A DNA stretch of 17,000 nucleotides from Clostridia bacterium DTU080. GTDB taxonomy: Bacteria; Bacillota; Limnochordia; DTU080. The stretch lies in assembly GCA_001513395.1 (NCBI GenBank), contig LFTP01000237.1, positions 9,420-26,419 of the forward strand, written 5' to 3'. Made by a program: the position numbers and the translations under genes. The notes beneath the pieces were generated by a model. It saw nothing but the letters and a program-made list of their open reading frames with translations. It was not told the origin of the DNA and did not search any database. Positions 15,566-17,000 of the stretch are shown here, one piece after another. Numbering within the stretch: the stretch's first letter is position 1; every line of letters starts with the position of its first letter.

Positions 15566-16792
15566 GTGGCTGCCTCAAGACGCGACGTGAATTATGACGA
15601 AAGCAAGGTGCCCGCGTACACGTTACCTGATCCGCTGATACTCAACAACGGTGAGCCCGTGACCGATGCGCAGACTTGGTACAGCCGGCGCCGGCCCGAG
15701 ATCCTGGAGTTGTTTAAGACGCACGTTTACGGCAAAGTTCCGGGACCGCCCACTCGGTTTTACTATGAAATATTCGAAGAGGACTCAAACGCTCTCGATG
15801 GTCGGGCGGTGCGCAAGCAGGTTTGGATCAGCTTTACGGGTGACAGCTCAGGTCCGGGCATGGAGATGTTGATCTACTTGCCCAAAGAGGCCGACCAACC
15901 TGTGCCCTTTTTCCTGGGGCTGAATTTCCACGGCAATCACTCGATACATTCGGATCCGAAGATCAAGTTGCCGGACAGCTGGATGCGTCCGAAAGAGGGT
16001 GTGAATGACAACCGAGCCACGGAGGCCGGTCGGGGTCTGTCGTCCGATCGTTGGCCGGTGGAGCTGATTCTCTCCCGCGGTTACGGTTTGGGGACCGTCT
16101 ATTACGGCGATATTGACCCGGACTATCACGACGGTTTTCAAAACGGCGTGCATCCTCTTTTTTACCGCGAAGGGCAGACTGAGCCGGAATCGGACGAGTG
16201 GGGCGCCATAGGGGCTTGGGCCTGGGGCCTGAGCCGGGCTTTGGACTATTGTGAAAAAGACTCGCAGATTGATGCCAAGCGGGTCAGCGTCATGGGACAC
16301 TCCCGATTGGGGAAGACCGCCTTGTGGGCCGGAGCTTTGGATGAACGGTTTGCCTTGGTGATTTCCAACAACTCCGGGTGCGGCGGAGCTGCCCTTAGTC
16401 GCAGGCGTTTCGGTGAGACCGTGGAGATCATCAATAACGCTTTTCCTCACTGGTTTTGCCGCAACTTCCGTCAGTATAACGGACGTGAGGATGAGTTGCC
16501 GGTGGACCAACATATGCTGATCGCCTTGATCGCACCCAGGCCAGTCTATGTGGCCAGTGCCGAAGAGGATCTGTGGGCGGATCCACGGGGTGAATTCTTG
16601 TCGGCCTTGGGGGCTGACCCTGTTTACCGCCTATTGGGCACCGACGGTTTGGCAGCCACTGAGATGCCGCCGGTGAACCAACCCGTCCACAGCAGGATCG
16701 GCTATCACATCCGTACCGGGAAACATGCGGTGACGGAGTACGATTGGCGGCAGTATCTGGATTTTGCCGATCGTCATCTGTCGGCGGAATGA
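15566..16792 (+). CDS. CE15-family glucuronoyl esterase-like protein, no signal peptide
   Basis: CE15 enzymes split the ester between glucuronic acid on xylan and lignin alcohols. The 408-residue product shows the family features: FLGLNFHGNHSI, GAWAWGLSRALDY, the elbow GHSRLGKTALWAGA with Ser246, SNNSGCGGAALSRRRFGE, FPHWFC, LIALIAPRPVYVASAEEDLWADP and His387 in GKHAVTEYDW. In fungal CE15 a Glu 23 residues after the Ser is the triad acid; here that position is Asn269. Asp/Glu in SAEEDLWADP (Glu333 to Asp338) is the likely substitute, as in some bacterial members. The start is GTG 15566, nine bases after AAGGAGGG (15551-15557). There is no signal peptide, unlike most characterised members, so action on intracellular oligosaccharides is inferred. 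It is transcribed apart from, or by read-through of, the upstream operon. Confidence 0.88.
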   Translation: MAASRRDVNYDESKVPAYTLPDPLILNNGEPVTDAQTWYSRRRPEILELFKTHVYGKVPGPPTRFYYEIFEEDSNALDGRAVRKQVWISFTGDSSGPGMEMLIYLPKEADQPVPFFLGLNFHGNHSIHSDPKIKLPDSWMRPKEGVNDNRATEAGRGLSSDRWPVELILSRGYGLGTVYYGDIDPDYHDGFQNGVHPLFYREGQTEPESDEWGAIGAWAWGLSRALDYCEKDSQIDAKRVSVMGHSRLGKTALWAGALDERFALVISNNSGCGGAALSRRRFGETVEIINNAFPHWFCRNFRQYNGREDELPVDQHMLIALIAPRPVYVASAEEDLWADPRGEFLSALGADPVYRLLGTDGLAATEMPPVNQPVHSRIGYHIRTGKHAVTEYDWRQYLDFADRHLSAE

Positions 16793-16815
16793 TCCGGGAC
16801 GACAAGGCACATAAA

Positions 16816-16849
16816 AACCCCGGCAGTCTGTTGACTGTCGGGGTTTCTT
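16816..16849 (+). terminator. intrinsic terminator of the CE15 gene, intron target
   Basis: A 13-bp stem with one G-U pair, 16816-16828 with 16833-16845, loop TGTT, starting 23 bases after the stop codon. The T-rich tail TCTT (16846-16849) is cut short by the intron that begins at 16850. Confidence 0.88.
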
Positions 16850-17000
16850 GTGCGCCCGGCATGTCTGCCGAGCCGGAGGGCTGAAAGAAGCCCTCACCAC
16901 TCAACCAGCGGGAAGGGAACCCGTAGGCAAGGGCGGGCCTGGCAACAGACCGTCTGGAGGAAGCCGAAGGGGGAGCATGGGACTTAGCGAAAGCGAACCG
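16850..17000 (+). mobile_element. group II intron, probably class C, 5' end only
   Basis: A self-splicing ribozyme and retroelement; only the first 151 bases of domain I are inside the window. The 5' end GTGCGCCCGGCATG fits the GUGYG consensus and closely matches the start of the Oceanobacillus iheyensis class C intron (GUGUGCCCGGCAUG). Further matches in order are a GGGCT-GAAAGA-AGCCC hairpin (about 16878-16893), GGCAAGGGC, CTGGCAACAG and CTGGAGGAAGC. The insertion point lies four bases after a terminator stem, which is the target preference of class C introns; they reverse splice next to terminator hairpins. The reverse transcriptase/maturase gene, if present, lies to the right of the window. 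The strand is that of the CE15 transcript, so splicing would restore the terminator tail. Confidence 0.85.

Noticed and set aside
16882..16889. AAGAA in an intron hairpin loop complementary to TTCTT of the upstream exon, as EBS1
   Set aside because: This hairpin is the early domain I stem; in class C introns EBS1 lies further downstream, outside the window. The match is probably chance.
1..17000. CRISPR arrays, tRNA and rRNA genes, insertion-sequence transposases
   Set aside because: No regularly spaced repeats, tRNA-like cloverleaf, rRNA segment or transposase frame was seen on reading both strands.

Overview
The window looks like a chromosomal segment of a moderately GC-rich member of the Bacillota (Firmicutes). 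The gene order rpsF-ssb-rpsR-DUF2232-rplI followed by a Lon-family protease is the classic Firmicutes cluster, and strong AGGAGG-type ribosome binding sites precede most genes. The Lon protein lacks the N-terminal membrane anchor of Bacillus LonB and matches the LonC type, which is known from a subset of endospore formers. That hints at a spore-forming lineage or one derived from it. The carbohydrate genes would suit an anaerobic plant-biomass degrader (Clostridia or Limnochordia-like), but that placement is inference.

Layout: positions 1-566 hold the 5' part of a minus-strand gene for a TIM-barrel glycoside-hydrolase-like protein that runs off the left edge. A 303-base divergent region follows, with an extended -10 sigma-A promoter (775-803) and a short rpsF leader that resembles the S6:S18 autoregulatory element. 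From 870 to 3514 lie rpsF, ssb, rpsR, a DUF2232 (YybS-type) membrane protein and rplI, ending at a hairpin terminator. From 3615 to 7848 lie lonC, aroE and nagA, tightly packed, with aroE and nagA overlapping. The gdpP and dnaB genes often found in this cluster are absent here. A small membrane protein (7950-8381) follows and ends at an intrinsic terminator.

From 8528 to 15229 a tight three-gene unit encodes an UlaG-like metallo-beta-lactamase-fold hydrolase, an exported 1281-residue heparinase II/III-type polysaccharide lyase, and a cytoplasmic double alpha/beta hydrolase whose second domain has lost its nucleophile. After a 336-base noncoding stretch that is rich in long inverted repeats comes a CE15 (glucuronoyl esterase) homologue without a signal peptide. 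Together with the left-edge hydrolase these suggest use of an acetylated, uronate-containing polysaccharide: the lyase would cut outside the cell, and the esterases and UlaG-like enzyme would act on imported fragments. The substrate is not determined by the sequence.

The right end carries the first 151 bases of a group II intron, inserted four bases after the terminator stem of the CE15 gene. This is the signature target of class C introns.

The least explained element is the noncoding region 15245-15457. It has two perfect 11-bp inverted repeats that share five bases, so the two stems cannot both form in full, plus internal hairpins. It is the best candidate here for an undescribed cis-regulatory RNA or a small mobile element.
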